Of a stretch of 13,993 nt of DNA, positions 1 through 11,074 are shown piece by piece. Origin of the DNA: an uncultured Opitutia bacterium (GTDB lineage: Bacteria; Verrucomicrobiota; Verrucomicrobiia; Opitutales; UBA953); NCBI GenBank assembly GCA_903868455.1, contig CAIPVK010000094.1:1-13993 (forward strand), read 5' to 3'. The notes under the pieces are model-generated. The model did not search any database. It was not told the DNA's origin and saw nothing but the letters and a program-made list of their open reading frames with translations. A program made the translations under genes and the position numbers. Numbering within the stretch: position 1 is the stretch's first letter; each line of letters opens with the position of its first letter.

Positions 1-1161
1 CGCCCCCGCGGCGGCGGGCGCGGCGGGGTCGGCGGCCACCAGCTCGACGCGCTCGGGCGCCTGGCCGGAGACCTCGACCTCGACGGGCGGGAACTCGATG
101 CGCTCGAAGGCGCGCGCCGCCGGGTCGAAGGCGCTCAGCCGCACCGGCGGCGTGGCCAGCTTGCCGGGAAGCCGCGGGGTGAGTTGGTAGGTGAAGGTCC
201 GCTCGGTGGCGCCGCGGCCGCCGCGCCCGGCCTCGCGCACGGGAAGGACGTCCCACGCGTCGCCGTGCGGCACCTCCGGGGGCACGACGCGGTCGAGGTT
301 GCCGTCGCCGACGAGGGTGACGGAGAGGCGGAAGGGCTCGCCGATCTCGGGGTTGGATTTGCTCACCGTCACCGGTCCCGCCGAGAACTTGCCCACCGCC
401 CCCGCCCAGTCGGCCGGTCTCCCCTTCTCGGGCACCGCGGCGACGCGCAGGCCCCGCGAGAGCACCACCGGACGGTCGCGCGTCTCCGCGCCTCGCGCCC
501 CCTGGGTCTCGGCCAGCACCACGGCGCCGACCTTCAGGTCGACCTGCCCGGCGCGGGTCGGCGTCAATTCGAACTCCGCCGCCAGCCCCTGCTCGTCGGA
601 ACGCGCGCCCAGGTTGCGGAAGGAGACCCCCTCGCCGCGGGCCTCGACGCTCCAGATGCCGCGCGCGCGCTCCTTGCCGCCGTTCGTCACGACCAGCCGG
701 CCGACCACGGTCTCGCCCAGCGTCAGCGGGCGGTCGGGCAGCTCGAGCCGGGCCTCGACCAGGCCGAGGGTCTCGCCCGGCGCCAGCGGGCGCACGGTGA
801 AGCTCGTCTCGGGGATGCGCACCTTGCGGACGGCGAAGGTCAGGGTGAAGGGCGGGATGCGGTGGACGCCCGGCGTCCGCGGCGCCGTGCCGCTCACGAG
901 GAGCGTGGTCGTCCCGCGCGCGCCCAGGCCGCCCATGCGCTGTCCGGCGAAGCGCAGCGGGATCTCCTCCAGCATCGGCAGCTCCGCCCCGGCCCGCAGC
1001 GCGGGGCCCGGCGGGTCCGAGGCCTCGGAGTCGATGGTGATCTCCATGCGGAAGGGCTGGCCCGGGGCCGGCGTCTCCGGCACGAGCCGCGCGCGGGCGA
1101 CGTCCTGCGCGACGGCGACGGCGGCGAGCAGGAGGCAGGCGAGGGTCGAGGACGGGCGCAT
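1..1161 (-). CDS. batD: BatD-like (oxygen tolerance family) protein, C-terminus beyond the window
   Basis: Reading the minus strand from the ATG at 1161 gives an uninterrupted frame of 387 codons that runs off the left edge, so the C-terminal part is missing. The protein starts with a signal peptide (MRPSSTLACLLLAAVAVAQ) and continues as beta-rich, repeated Ig-like domains, with segments such as FSAGPVTVSKSNPEIGEPF near residue 265, followed by a VTLVGDGNL-type stretch typical of BatD. BatD proteins are exported, usually with a membrane anchor near the C-terminus, which cannot be seen here. The start lies 1 nt after the batC stop, so translation is probably coupled; a weak purine-rich stretch (AGGCAGGG) precedes it. 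It is the last visible gene of the moxR-bat operon. Its role is inferred from the family: the Bat proteins of Bacteroides were linked to aerotolerance, but the biochemical function is not settled. Confidence 0.85.
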   Translation of the reverse strand, partial: MRPSSTLACLLLAAVAVAQDVARARLVPETPAPGQPFRMEITIDSEASDPPGPALRAGAELPMLEEIPLRFAGQRMGGLGARGTTTLLVSGTAPRTPGVHRIPPFTLTFAVRKVRIPETSFTVRPLAPGETLGLVEARLELPDRPLTLGETVVGRLVVTNGGKERARGIWSVEARGEGVSFRNLGARSDEQGLAAEFELTPTRAGQVDLKVGAVVLAETQGARGAETRDRPVVLSRGLRVAAVPEKGRPADWAGAVGKFSAGPVTVSKSNPEIGEPFRLSVTLVGDGNLDRVVPPEVPHGDAWDVLPVREAGRGGRGATERTFTYQLTPRLPGKLATPPVRLSAFDPAARAFERIEFPPVEVEVSGQAPERVELVAADPAAPAAAGA

Positions 1162-1162
1162 C

Positions 1163-2113
1163 TCAGTAATCCCTGCCTTTCCGGTCGCGCGACCGCGCCT
1201 CGCCCGGCTGGCCCTGGCCCGCCGCCGGCATGCGCCGGCCGAACTGGTCCTGGAGCGCCTCGAGCTGGCTGCGGGCCTCCTGGGCCGACATCTTGCCCTC
1301 CTCGCCGTCCTCGCTCGCGTCGCCGCCGCCGCCCTGCTGCGGCCTCTTCTCGCCGAACTCGTCATCCTCCCCCTCGCCTTCGCCGGACTGCGGGCGTTCC
1401 TCGGGCGGGATGCGCTTCATCAGCTCGAGGATGACCTCGCGCAGCTCCTCGTGCTTGCGGCGGAGGGCCGCCAGCGTGTCGGCCAGCAGGCGGGTCTCCC
1501 GCTCGAGGGCGCGCAGCAGGGATTCGACGCGGTCGGCGTTCTCGGCCGAGGCGCGGTCGGCGGGCGCCAGCTCGGCGGCGCCGCGGAAGTCGCCCACGGA
1601 GCGCGTCCAGGCGGCGATCACGCCGCCGCGGCGCGCGAGGGCCTTCTCGGCCGCGGGGAAGCCCTCCTTGCGGATGGCGCGCCAGGTGCCGATGCCGGAG
1701 GAGAGGGCGGAGACGGCGGGCACGTAGTCGGGCTTGCGCCCCTCGGCCGCGGCCTTGTCGAGCACCTCGATCATGTCGGTCATGTCCGAGATGTCGGCGT
1801 CCGCCGCCTCGATCCACGAGCGCGCGAGCGAGAGGTCCGTCACCTCGCCCTCGGTCCCGCCGAGGGCCGCGCGCCCCTTGCCGAAGCGGACATGGCCGAG
1901 GTTGTGCAGCGAGCCCGGGCGGAGCGCGTCGCGGTCGCGGCCGAGCGAGGCGCGCAGGGCGTCCTCCGCGCCCGGCAGGTCGCCCGAGGCGAGCCGGCGC
2001 GTGCCGAGGTTGTGGAGCTCGCGCGCGTCGAGCTCCGAGAACTCGGGCTCGGGACCCTCGGCCGCGGCGAGCGTCGCGGCGGCGAGGCAGGCGAGGAGGA
2101 GGGGGCGGTTCAT
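1163..2113 (-). CDS. batC: BatC-like TPR protein
   Basis: This is a 316-residue exported protein. It begins with a signal peptide (MNRPLLLACLAAATLAAAEG). A TPR-like helical region follows at about residues 27-85, with the pattern ELHNLGTRRLASGDLPGAED and a second LHNLGHVRFGKG helix. The middle is helical, and around residues 200-250 there is a likely coiled coil (ESLLRALERETRLLADTLAALRRKHEEL). The tail is acidic and Gly/Gln-rich (about residues 250-285), then a short helix and a basic end (RDRKGRDY). In the Bat operon this slot holds the TPR protein thought to mediate contacts between Bat components. The ATG overlaps the batB stop in an ATGA, and no Shine-Dalgarno sequence is visible, so translation probably depends on coupling. 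The stop is 1 nt before the batD start codon. The assignment rests on position, signal peptide and TPR pattern rather than on strong conserved motifs. Confidence 0.8.
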   Translation of the reverse strand: MNRPLLLACLAAATLAAAEGPEPEFSELDARELHNLGTRRLASGDLPGAEDALRASLGRDRDALRPGSLHNLGHVRFGKGRAALGGTEGEVTDLSLARSWIEAADADISDMTDMIEVLDKAAAEGRKPDYVPAVSALSSGIGTWRAIRKEGFPAAEKALARRGGVIAAWTRSVGDFRGAAELAPADRASAENADRVESLLRALERETRLLADTLAALRRKHEELREVILELMKRIPPEERPQSGEGEGEDDEFGEKRPQQGGGGDASEDGEEGKMSAQEARSQLEALQDQFGRRMPAAGQGQPGEARSRDRKGRDY

Positions 2114-3129
2114 GACGGGGTCGGGGCGGCCTTGCGGCGCTCGGAGAGGAGGGACTCGGCCACGAGGAGCAGCAGCGCCAGGGCGAGGAAGACCGGCTCG
2201 CGCGGGATGCCGCTGCGGGCGCCGCCGGTGGCGTCGGTGCCGGCCTGGATGGCGAGCCGCAGGGCCTCCATGCCCTCGCCGGCCTGGCCGAGGCGCACGT
2301 AGCGGCCGCGCGTGGCCTCGGCGACCTTGGCGAGCGTGGCCTCGTCGAGGCGGCTGAGCACGGGCTGGCCGTCGGCGTCGCGCAGGCTGTCGGGGAGGCC
2401 GTCCGGCCCGACCACGGTGATGGGGCCGCCCGACTCCGTGCCCACGCCGACGGTGTGGACGACGAGGCCCTTGCGCGCGAGCTTGGCCGCCATCTCGACC
2501 CCGCCGGCCTCGAGGTCCTCGCCGTCGGTGATGAGGATGACGAGCTTGCGGTTGCGGTTGGCGGCGAAGGCGGTCTCGGCCTCCTCGAGCGCGCGGGCGA
2601 TATCCGTCCCCGCCACGGGGATGGCGCGCGTGTCCGTCTCCGCGAGCGTGCGGAAGAAGCCCTCGTAGTCGCGCGTCAGCGGGCACTGCAGGAAGGCCTG
2701 GCCCGAGAACGCCACCAGGCCGACGCTGCCCGTGCCCTTGCGGCGGACGAAGGCGCCGATCGCCGCCTTGGCGCGCTCCAGGCGCGAGGGGCGCATGTCG
2801 CGCACGAGCATCGAGCGCGAGGTGTCCAGGACGAACACGACGTCCTCCGCGGCGGGGCGCTCGACCACCGGCTCCGCGCCCCAGCGGGGACCGGCCGCCG
2901 CGACGCCGAGCAGGACGAGGGCGGCGAGGGCGAGCCCGTCGCGGAGGGCGCGGCGCAGGCCGGAGACGCCGCCCAGGTGGCGCGCCGCGGCCCGGCCGGT
3001 GAGGAAGCCCGCCAGCCGCTCGGGCCGGCGCCGGGCGGCGCGGACGAGCAGGACGGCGACGGCCGCGGCCGCGCCGAGCGTCGCGAGCAGCGCCCAGGGC
3101 CTCAGCAGATGGGGATCGGAGAAGTCCAT
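2110..3129 (-). CDS. batB: BatB, membrane-anchored VWA protein
   Basis: The 339-residue protein has an N-terminal membrane segment at about residues 11-30, a second at about 63-80, a von Willebrand factor A domain at about 95-290 and a C-terminal membrane helix (PVFLALALLLLVAESLL, about 312-328). The metal-ion adhesion site is intact: DTSRS (D102, S104, S106), a Thr in VAGTDIARAL (T174) and ITDGED (D201). The VWA domain would sit outside the cytoplasmic membrane between anchors, as in BatA/BatB families. It follows batA with a 3-nt gap and overlaps batC by 4 nt (ATGA). No Shine-Dalgarno sequence is seen before its ATG. BatA and BatB are known from Bacteroides and Leptospira as neighbouring VWA proteins; the second VWA gene of the pair is usually called batB. 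Its exact partner or substrate is not established. Confidence 0.92.
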   Translation of the reverse strand: MDFSDPHLLRPWALLATLGAAAAVAVLLVRAARRRPERLAGFLTGRAAARHLGGVSGLRRALRDGLALAALVLLGVAAAGPRWGAEPVVERPAAEDVVFVLDTSRSMLVRDMRPSRLERAKAAIGAFVRRKGTGSVGLVAFSGQAFLQCPLTRDYEGFFRTLAETDTRAIPVAGTDIARALEEAETAFAANRNRKLVILITDGEDLEAGGVEMAAKLARKGLVVHTVGVGTESGGPITVVGPDGLPDSLRDADGQPVLSRLDEATLAKVAEATRGRYVRLGQAGEGMEALRLAIQAGTDATGGARSGIPREPVFLALALLLLVAESLLSERRKAAPTPS

Positions 3130-3132
3130 CGC

Positions 3133-4182
3133 TCAGGGGGCGCGCGGCCGGAGGGCGCGGGCGAGGAGCTCGGCGAGGAGCAGGAGGAGGGCCGCCGCCA
3201 CCCAGGCCGCGCGATGGTCGTCGAAGGCGACCGTCTCGCGGATGCGCACCTCGGTGCGCTCCATGCGGTCGATCTCGGCGTAGACGCGCCGCAGCTGCTC
3301 GCGGTCGAGCGCGCGGAAGAACTGCCCGCCGCCGACCTTGGCCATCGTGCGCAGCACGTCGTAGTTGGCCGGGTTCATGGTCTGCATCGGGATCGGGCGC
3401 CCGAGCGGGTCTCGGAGGATCTCCCCGGTCGCGGGGTTGAACTGCGGCAGCATCGTCGGCTCGTCCTTGCCGAGGCCGATGGTGTGGACGCGGATGCCGA
3501 GCGCCGCGGCGAGCTCGGCCGAGGGCACGGGCAGCACCGCCTTGCTCTGGTTGTCGTCGCCGTCCGTGAGCAGGACGATGACCTTGGACGACTTGGCCGG
3601 GAGCGCCTTCATGCGGTCCACCGCCATCGCCATGGCGTCGCCGATGGCCGTGCCCGTCTCGCGGATGATCCCGATGTGCATCCGCCCGACGCCCTTCTCC
3701 ACCCAGTCCTTGTTCACCGTCAGCGGGCTCAGGAGGTAGGGCTTGCCGGAGAAGACCACGGCGCCGACGCGGTCGTCGGGGCGGTCCCGCAGGAAGTCCT
3801 GGATGACGGCCTTGGTCGCCGCCCAGCGCGTGACCTCCTCGTCCTTGCCGCCCATGTCGAGCGCCAGCATCGACCACGAGAGGTCGACCACGAGGAAGAT
3901 GTCGACGCCCTCGGACTCGCGCTCGACCTCCTTGCTCGCCGTGCGCGGGCCGGCCAGCGCGACGACGCAGCAGGCCGCGGCGAGGAGGCGGAGGAGGGGC
4001 CGGAGGCGGCCGCGCGCCGCGCGGGCCGGGCGGCCGAGGTCGCCGAGCAGCGAGGTGTCGGGGAAGGGCAGGGCGGCGGCGCGCCCGGGTCGCCCGAGCC
4101 ACCACGCCCACAGCGGCAGCAGCGCGAGCAGGAGCAGCGCCTCGGGGTGGGCGAACTGGAAGCCGAGCTCGGCGGGGCTCAT
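3133..4182 (-). CDS. batA: BatA, membrane-anchored VWA protein
   Basis: The 349-residue protein starts at the ATG that overlaps the upstream stop (ATGA), and an AAGGAGG sits 7 nt upstream, which fixes this start against a longer in-frame reading. Membrane segments lie at about residues 14-30 and 62-79, with a C-terminal helix at about 326-345. The VWA domain covers about 94-320, with an intact metal site: DLSWS (D100, S102, S104), GTAIGDA (T178) and TDGDDN (D207). An insertion (about residues 238-275) with the QFNPATGEILRDPLG segment lies in the later half of the domain; such an insertion is common in BatA. It is the first of two adjacent VWA genes, placed after the DUF58 and DUF4381-like genes, the usual bat order. 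It probably works with MoxR, whose AAA+ relatives act on VWA partners; this is inferred from the family. Confidence 0.93.
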   Translation of the reverse strand: MSPAELGFQFAHPEALLLLALLPLWAWWLGRPGRAAALPFPDTSLLGDLGRPARAARGRLRPLLRLLAAACCVVALAGPRTASKEVERESEGVDIFLVVDLSWSMLALDMGGKDEEVTRWAATKAVIQDFLRDRPDDRVGAVVFSGKPYLLSPLTVNKDWVEKGVGRMHIGIIRETGTAIGDAMAMAVDRMKALPAKSSKVIVLLTDGDDNQSKAVLPVPSAELAAALGIRVHTIGLGKDEPTMLPQFNPATGEILRDPLGRPIPMQTMNPANYDVLRTMAKVGGGQFFRALDREQLRRVYAEIDRMERTEVRIRETVAFDDHRAAWVAAALLLLLAELLARALRPRAP

Positions 4183-4679
4183 CGCAGCGCCTCCTTCCAG
4201 AGCGCGCGCCGCGCCAGCTCGACGCGGGCGAGGGCCTCCTCGGCCTGGGTGATGACGCGCGCGCCGTCCACCGCCTCGCCCGCGAACTTGGCGGCGTCGG
4301 CCGCGCGCAGCGCGCGGATCACGGGGTCGGCCGCCGTCGCCAGCAGGGGCGAGCGCCCGCAGCGGGCGGCCAGCTCCTCGGTGCTCAGCCCGGCGGGCGC
4401 GTCCGCCACGACCGCCGCGAGGTAGGCGCGGAGCGCGCCGGCGGCGATCGCCGCGCCCTCGGCGCCGGAAGCCGCGGCGCGCGCTGCGGCGAGCCCTCGG
4501 CGGCAGGCGTCGGCGGGGTCCTCCGGCCGGCGCGCGCGCGAGGCCAGCCGCCACGCGAGCCACCCGAGGCCGAGCGCGAGGCCCGCCCCCGCGGCGACCA
4601 GCGGCCAGTTGGCCTCCAGCCAGGGCGGGGGGACCTCGGCGACGGGTCCGAGCAGGAGGTTCTCCGGGCCCTCGCTCAT
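4179..4679 (-). CDS. Small DUF4381-like membrane protein of the bat operon
   Basis: This 166-residue protein has a short N-terminal region (MSEGPENLLLGPVAEVPPPW), one clear membrane helix at about residues 24-46 (WPLVAAGAGLALGLGWLAWRL) and an Ala/Arg/Glu-rich helical soluble domain to the end. Helix-forming segments such as RAYLAAVVADAPAGLSTEELA and a conserved-looking RCGRSPLLA turn are visible. This layout and the slot between DUF58 and BatA match DUF4381-type proteins found in bat operons, which have one N-terminal helix and a cytoplasmic or periplasmic helical domain. A GGAGG lies 8 nt before its ATG. It overlaps the DUF58 stop (ATGA) and the batA start (ATGA). The function of this family is not known; a bridging or scaffold role is possible. 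Recognition is by layout and context, since the sequence itself is Ala-rich and weakly diagnostic. Confidence 0.8.
   Translation of the reverse strand: MSEGPENLLLGPVAEVPPPWLEANWPLVAAGAGLALGLGWLAWRLASRARRPEDPADACRRGLAAARAAASGAEGAAIAAGALRAYLAAVVADAPAGLSTEELAARCGRSPLLATAADPVIRALRAADAAKFAGEAVDGARVITQAEEALARVELARRALWKEALR
4188..4196 (-). promoter_or_regulatory. Strong Shine-Dalgarno for batA
   Basis: On the minus strand AAGGAGG (4196-4190) is placed 7 nt before the batA ATG at 4182. It is a perfect Shine-Dalgarno core and lies inside the end of the preceding gene. It decides the batA start. It is one of only two clear Shine-Dalgarno sequences in the window. Confidence 0.8.
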
Positions 4680-5581
4680 CGGCGTCGCCTCCGTTTCTCG
4701 AGGAACCGCGCGAGCGCCGGCGCCGCGGCGGCGTCGGCGGGCAGGCGCACGGCGTCGACGCGCGCGCGCAGGAGGGCGGCCTCGGTCGCGGCCAGGCGCG
4801 CCGCGGCGCGCTCGGCGTAGCGGGCGCGCACCGCCTCCGAGCCGGTGTCGACCTCGCTCAGCTCGCCCGTCTCGGCGTCCTCCAGGACGACGCGGCCGAC
4901 GTCGGGGAGCGTCCGGGCGCGGTCGTCGACCAGGTGGACGCAGGCGACGTCGTGGCGGGCGCCGAGCTCGCCGAGCGCCGCGACCATGGCGTCCGCGCCC
5001 TCGGCGCCCGGGTGGAAGTCCGACAGCACGAAGACCGCGCAGCGGCGGCGCGCCGCGCGCGCCAGGCGCCGGAGCGGGGCGGCGAAGGCGGTGCGGCGCG
5101 ACCCGGCGGGGTGCGAGAGGATGTCGCGGACGACCCGGAGCAGGTGGCGGCGGCCCTTGCGCGGGGGCACCCAGCGCTCGGCGCGGTCGCTGAAGAGGAG
5201 GAGCCCGACCTTGTCGCCGGCGCGGAGCGCGGAGAGCCCGAGGATGGCGGCGACCTCCGCCGCGCGCTCGCGCACGGAGAGGTCGGACGAGCCGAAGGCG
5301 GAGGAGCCCGAGATGTCGACCGCCAGCACGAGGCCGAGCTCGCGCTCCTCGCGGTGCAGCCGGACGAACGGCCGCCCCGTGCGCGCCGTCACGTTCCAGT
5401 CGATCGACCGGACGTCGTCGCCGGGCACGTACTCGCGCAGCTCCTCGAAGTCCGTCCCGCGCCCCTTGAAGCGCGAGAGGTAGGCCCCGACCATGGCGTC
5501 CGTGACCGGGCGCGAGGCGACGAGCTCCACGCGCCGGGCGCGGCGGAGCATCTCCTGCGGGCTGGTCGTCTCGGGCTCCAC
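4676..5581 (-). CDS. DUF58 family VWA-like protein
   Basis: The 301-residue protein matches DUF58. An N-terminal helical region (MLRRARRVEL, about residues 11-20) leads to the family signature FKGRGTDFEELREYVPGDD (about 38-56), then VRSIDWNVTARTGRPFVR and HREERELGLVLAVDISGSS. The last segment is the VWA-like metal site (D89, S91, S93), with a later FVLSDF that can supply the second acidic residue. The Arg-rich tail (EKRRRRR) is probably cytoplasmic. The chosen start is a GTG at 5581, 16 nt downstream of the moxR stop; an internal ATG (residue 11) is a possible alternative, but the upstream region looks family-like. DUF58 proteins accompany MoxR ATPases and are proposed partners or targets. 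No Shine-Dalgarno sequence is visible before the GTG. The stop overlaps the next gene (ATGA). Confidence 0.92.
   Translation of the reverse strand: MEPETTSPQEMLRRARRVELVASRPVTDAMVGAYLSRFKGRGTDFEELREYVPGDDVRSIDWNVTARTGRPFVRLHREERELGLVLAVDISGSSAFGSSDLSVRERAAEVAAILGLSALRAGDKVGLLLFSDRAERWVPPRKGRRHLLRVVRDILSHPAGSRRTAFAAPLRRLARAARRRCAVFVLSDFHPGAEGADAMVAALGELGARHDVACVHLVDDRARTLPDVGRVVLEDAETGELSEVDTGSEAVRARYAERAAARLAATEAALLRARVDAVRLPADAAAAPALARFLEKRRRRR
4688..4692 (-). promoter_or_regulatory. Shine-Dalgarno for the DUF4381-like gene
   Basis: GGAGG on the minus strand (4692-4688) lies 8 nt before the ATG at 4679, inside the end of the DUF58 gene. It supports this start. Confidence 0.7.
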
Positions 5582-5597
5582 GCGGGAGGCGGCCGGG

Positions 5598-6557
<960 letters not shown>

Positions 6558-6633
6558 GCGGGGAAGGAGGTCGAGCCAATCCCGTCGGGACCGGCTTGCA
6601 ACCCCTAGCGCCGCGCCGCGCCCGATTTGTCCG
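6558..6633. other. Spacer between pyrG and moxR
   Basis: The 76-bp gap holds a short tandem repeat at 6608-6622 (three GCGCC units) and a small imperfect hairpin (TCCC, loop GTC, GGGA). No hairpin followed by a T-tract on the minus strand was seen. Readthrough from pyrG into moxR is therefore possible, and a dedicated moxR promoter was not recognised. Confidence 0.5.
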
Positions 6634-8235
<1,602 letters not shown>

Positions 8236-8254
8236 GGGTGGGTGCGACGGATGC

Positions 8255-8298
8255 AAAAACGACGGGACCGGCGAGGTCCGCTGGGCGGGTCGCCGGTC
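8255..8298 (-). promoter_or_regulatory. Hairpin plus T-run in the pyrG leader (possible attenuator)
   Basis: A perfect 9-bp inverted repeat, GACCGGCGA (8266-8274) with TCGCCGGTC (8290-8298), encloses 15 nt in which CCGC-CCA-GCGG forms an inner stem. On the pyrG strand the hairpin is followed after 6 nt by TTTTT (8259-8255) and then the start codon about 20 nt later. The shape resembles an intrinsic terminator or attenuator, though the 6-nt gap before the T-run is longer than normal. Function is inferred. Confidence 0.45.
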
Positions 8299-8303
8299 TG
8301 GAC

Positions 8304-8336
8304 CTTGGCATTGCATGTCCCGGCGAGGACTTGGCA
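8304..8336. repeat. Direct repeat CTTGGCA in the pyrG-sdhC divergent region
   Basis: CTTGGCA occurs at 8304-8310 and again at 8330-8336, a 26-bp period, in the 227-bp gap. The second copy overlaps the candidate pyrG -35. They could be half-sites of a regulator shared by the two divergent genes, or chance. Confidence 0.3.
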
Positions 8337-8337
8337 A
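8310..8337 (-). promoter_or_regulatory. Candidate pyrG promoter
   Basis: On the minus strand TTGCCA (8337-8332, 5 of 6 to the -35 consensus) and TGCAAT (8315-8310, 4 of 6 to the -10 consensus) are separated by 16 nt. Transcription would start near 8303, so the RNA would begin just before the hairpin at 8298-8266. The match is modest and rests on sigma-70-like consensus, which is unverified for this organism. Confidence 0.35.
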
Positions 8338-8368
8338 GGAAACGATGCCGCCTCTCCATCACTTTTCC

Positions 8369-8395
8369 TTAAGCACGCCCTCGCCCCCGTCTAAT
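8369..8395 (+). promoter_or_regulatory. Weak candidate promoter region for sdhCAB
   Basis: An AT-richer patch (8361-8397) stands out against the GC-rich background and contains TCTAAT (8390-8395, 5 of 6 to the -10 consensus). No good -35 is found at normal spacing. If used, the start of transcription is near 8402, giving a leader of about 60 nt before the sdhC ATG at 8463. Confidence 0.25.
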
Positions 8396-8462
8396 ACCTC
8401 CCCGCCCGCCGCTGCCCGGGGTGGGAAAACCGACGCTTCTCGGCTTCCTTGTCTCCTTCCCC

Positions 8463-9131
8463 ATGTCCTGCAGCTCCTGCCAGTGCCGCGGCCTCTCGTC
8501 GCTCGCCAAGAAGGCGATCATGGCCGTGACGGGCCTCGTGCTCGTCGGTTTCGTCGCCGGCCACATGTCCGGCAACCTCCTCTACTTCAAGGGTCCCGAG
8601 GCCCTCGACGCCTACGCCAAGTGGCTCCACGGCCTCGGCCCCGCCCTCTGGATCGCCCGCGCCGTCCTCCTCGTCTCGGTCGTGGCGCACGTCTGGACGG
8701 GCATCGCCCTCGCCGCCGAGAACCGCGCCGCCCGCGCCGGCGGCCCCGCCGTCGAGGCCACCCGCCGCGCGTCCGTCGCCTCCCGCACCATGCCCTACAC
8801 CGGGATCGTGCTCCTCGGGTTCCTCGTCTTCCACCTCCTGCACTACACCTTCCGCACGGTCGGGGCCGACGTGGCCGCCGCCGGCGACGCCGGCCGCGTG
8901 CACGAGATGATCCGCCTGGGCTTCGCCTCCCCCGGGGTGTCCGTCTTCTACATCGTCTCGATGGCCCTCCTCTGCCTCCACCTCAGCCACGGGGTCTCCA
9001 GCATGTTCCAGACCCTCGGCCTGCGCAACGAGCGCTGGCGCGGGCGCCTCGACCTCGCCGCGGCCGCCTACGGCTGGCTCATCTTCCTCGGCTTCGCCGC
9101 CATCCCCGTCCACGTGCTCGCCACGAAGTGA
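8463..9131 (+). CDS. sdhC: Succinate dehydrogenase/fumarate reductase cytochrome b subunit
   Basis: The 222-residue integral membrane protein is the single-subunit, Bacteroidetes/Bacillus-like cytochrome b anchor with about five helices. Helices are visible at about residues 14-36, 60-83, 113-130, 158-183 and 198-218. Histidines placed for two haems lie in VAGHMSGNL (H34), VVAHVWTGI (H76), LVFHLLHYTF (H124/H127) and CLHLSHGV (H173/H176). It anchors SdhA and SdhB and passes electrons to the quinone pool, probably menaquinone (inferred). No sdhD is present. A GTG at 8421 would add 14 residues, but the ATG at 8463 gives the normal-looking MSCSSCQCRGLSSLAKK start. No Shine-Dalgarno sequence is visible; the upstream stretch is pyrimidine-rich. 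sdhA begins 5 nt after the stop. Confidence 0.95.
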   Translation: MSCSSCQCRGLSSLAKKAIMAVTGLVLVGFVAGHMSGNLLYFKGPEALDAYAKWLHGLGPALWIARAVLLVSVVAHVWTGIALAAENRAARAGGPAVEATRRASVASRTMPYTGIVLLGFLVFHLLHYTFRTVGADVAAAGDAGRVHEMIRLGFASPGVSVFYIVSMALLCLHLSHGVSSMFQTLGLRNERWRGRLDLAAAAYGWLIFLGFAAIPVHVLATK

Positions 9132-9136
9132 TCCCC

Positions 9137-11065
<1,929 letters not shown>

Positions 11066-11074
11066 CCCTTCGCC

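Noticed and set aside
184..2302. Long plus-strand open frames overlapping batD and batC
   Set aside because: They are antisense to well-supported genes, are Arg/Ala/Gly/Pro-rich without motifs, and are what high GC content produces by chance.
1163..4111. One very long minus-strand reading frame spanning batA, batB and batC
   Set aside because: Only its last third is the batC frame. The first two thirds are out of frame with batA and batB, whose VWA motifs are intact in other frames.
2455..4425. 656-residue plus-strand open frame
   Set aside because: It lies antisense to batB, batA and the DUF4381-like gene and has a low-complexity acidic/Ala-rich translation with no domain.
6608..6622. Three GCGCC units as a functional repeat
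   Set aside because: Such short GC repeats are expected in DNA of this composition and show no other feature.
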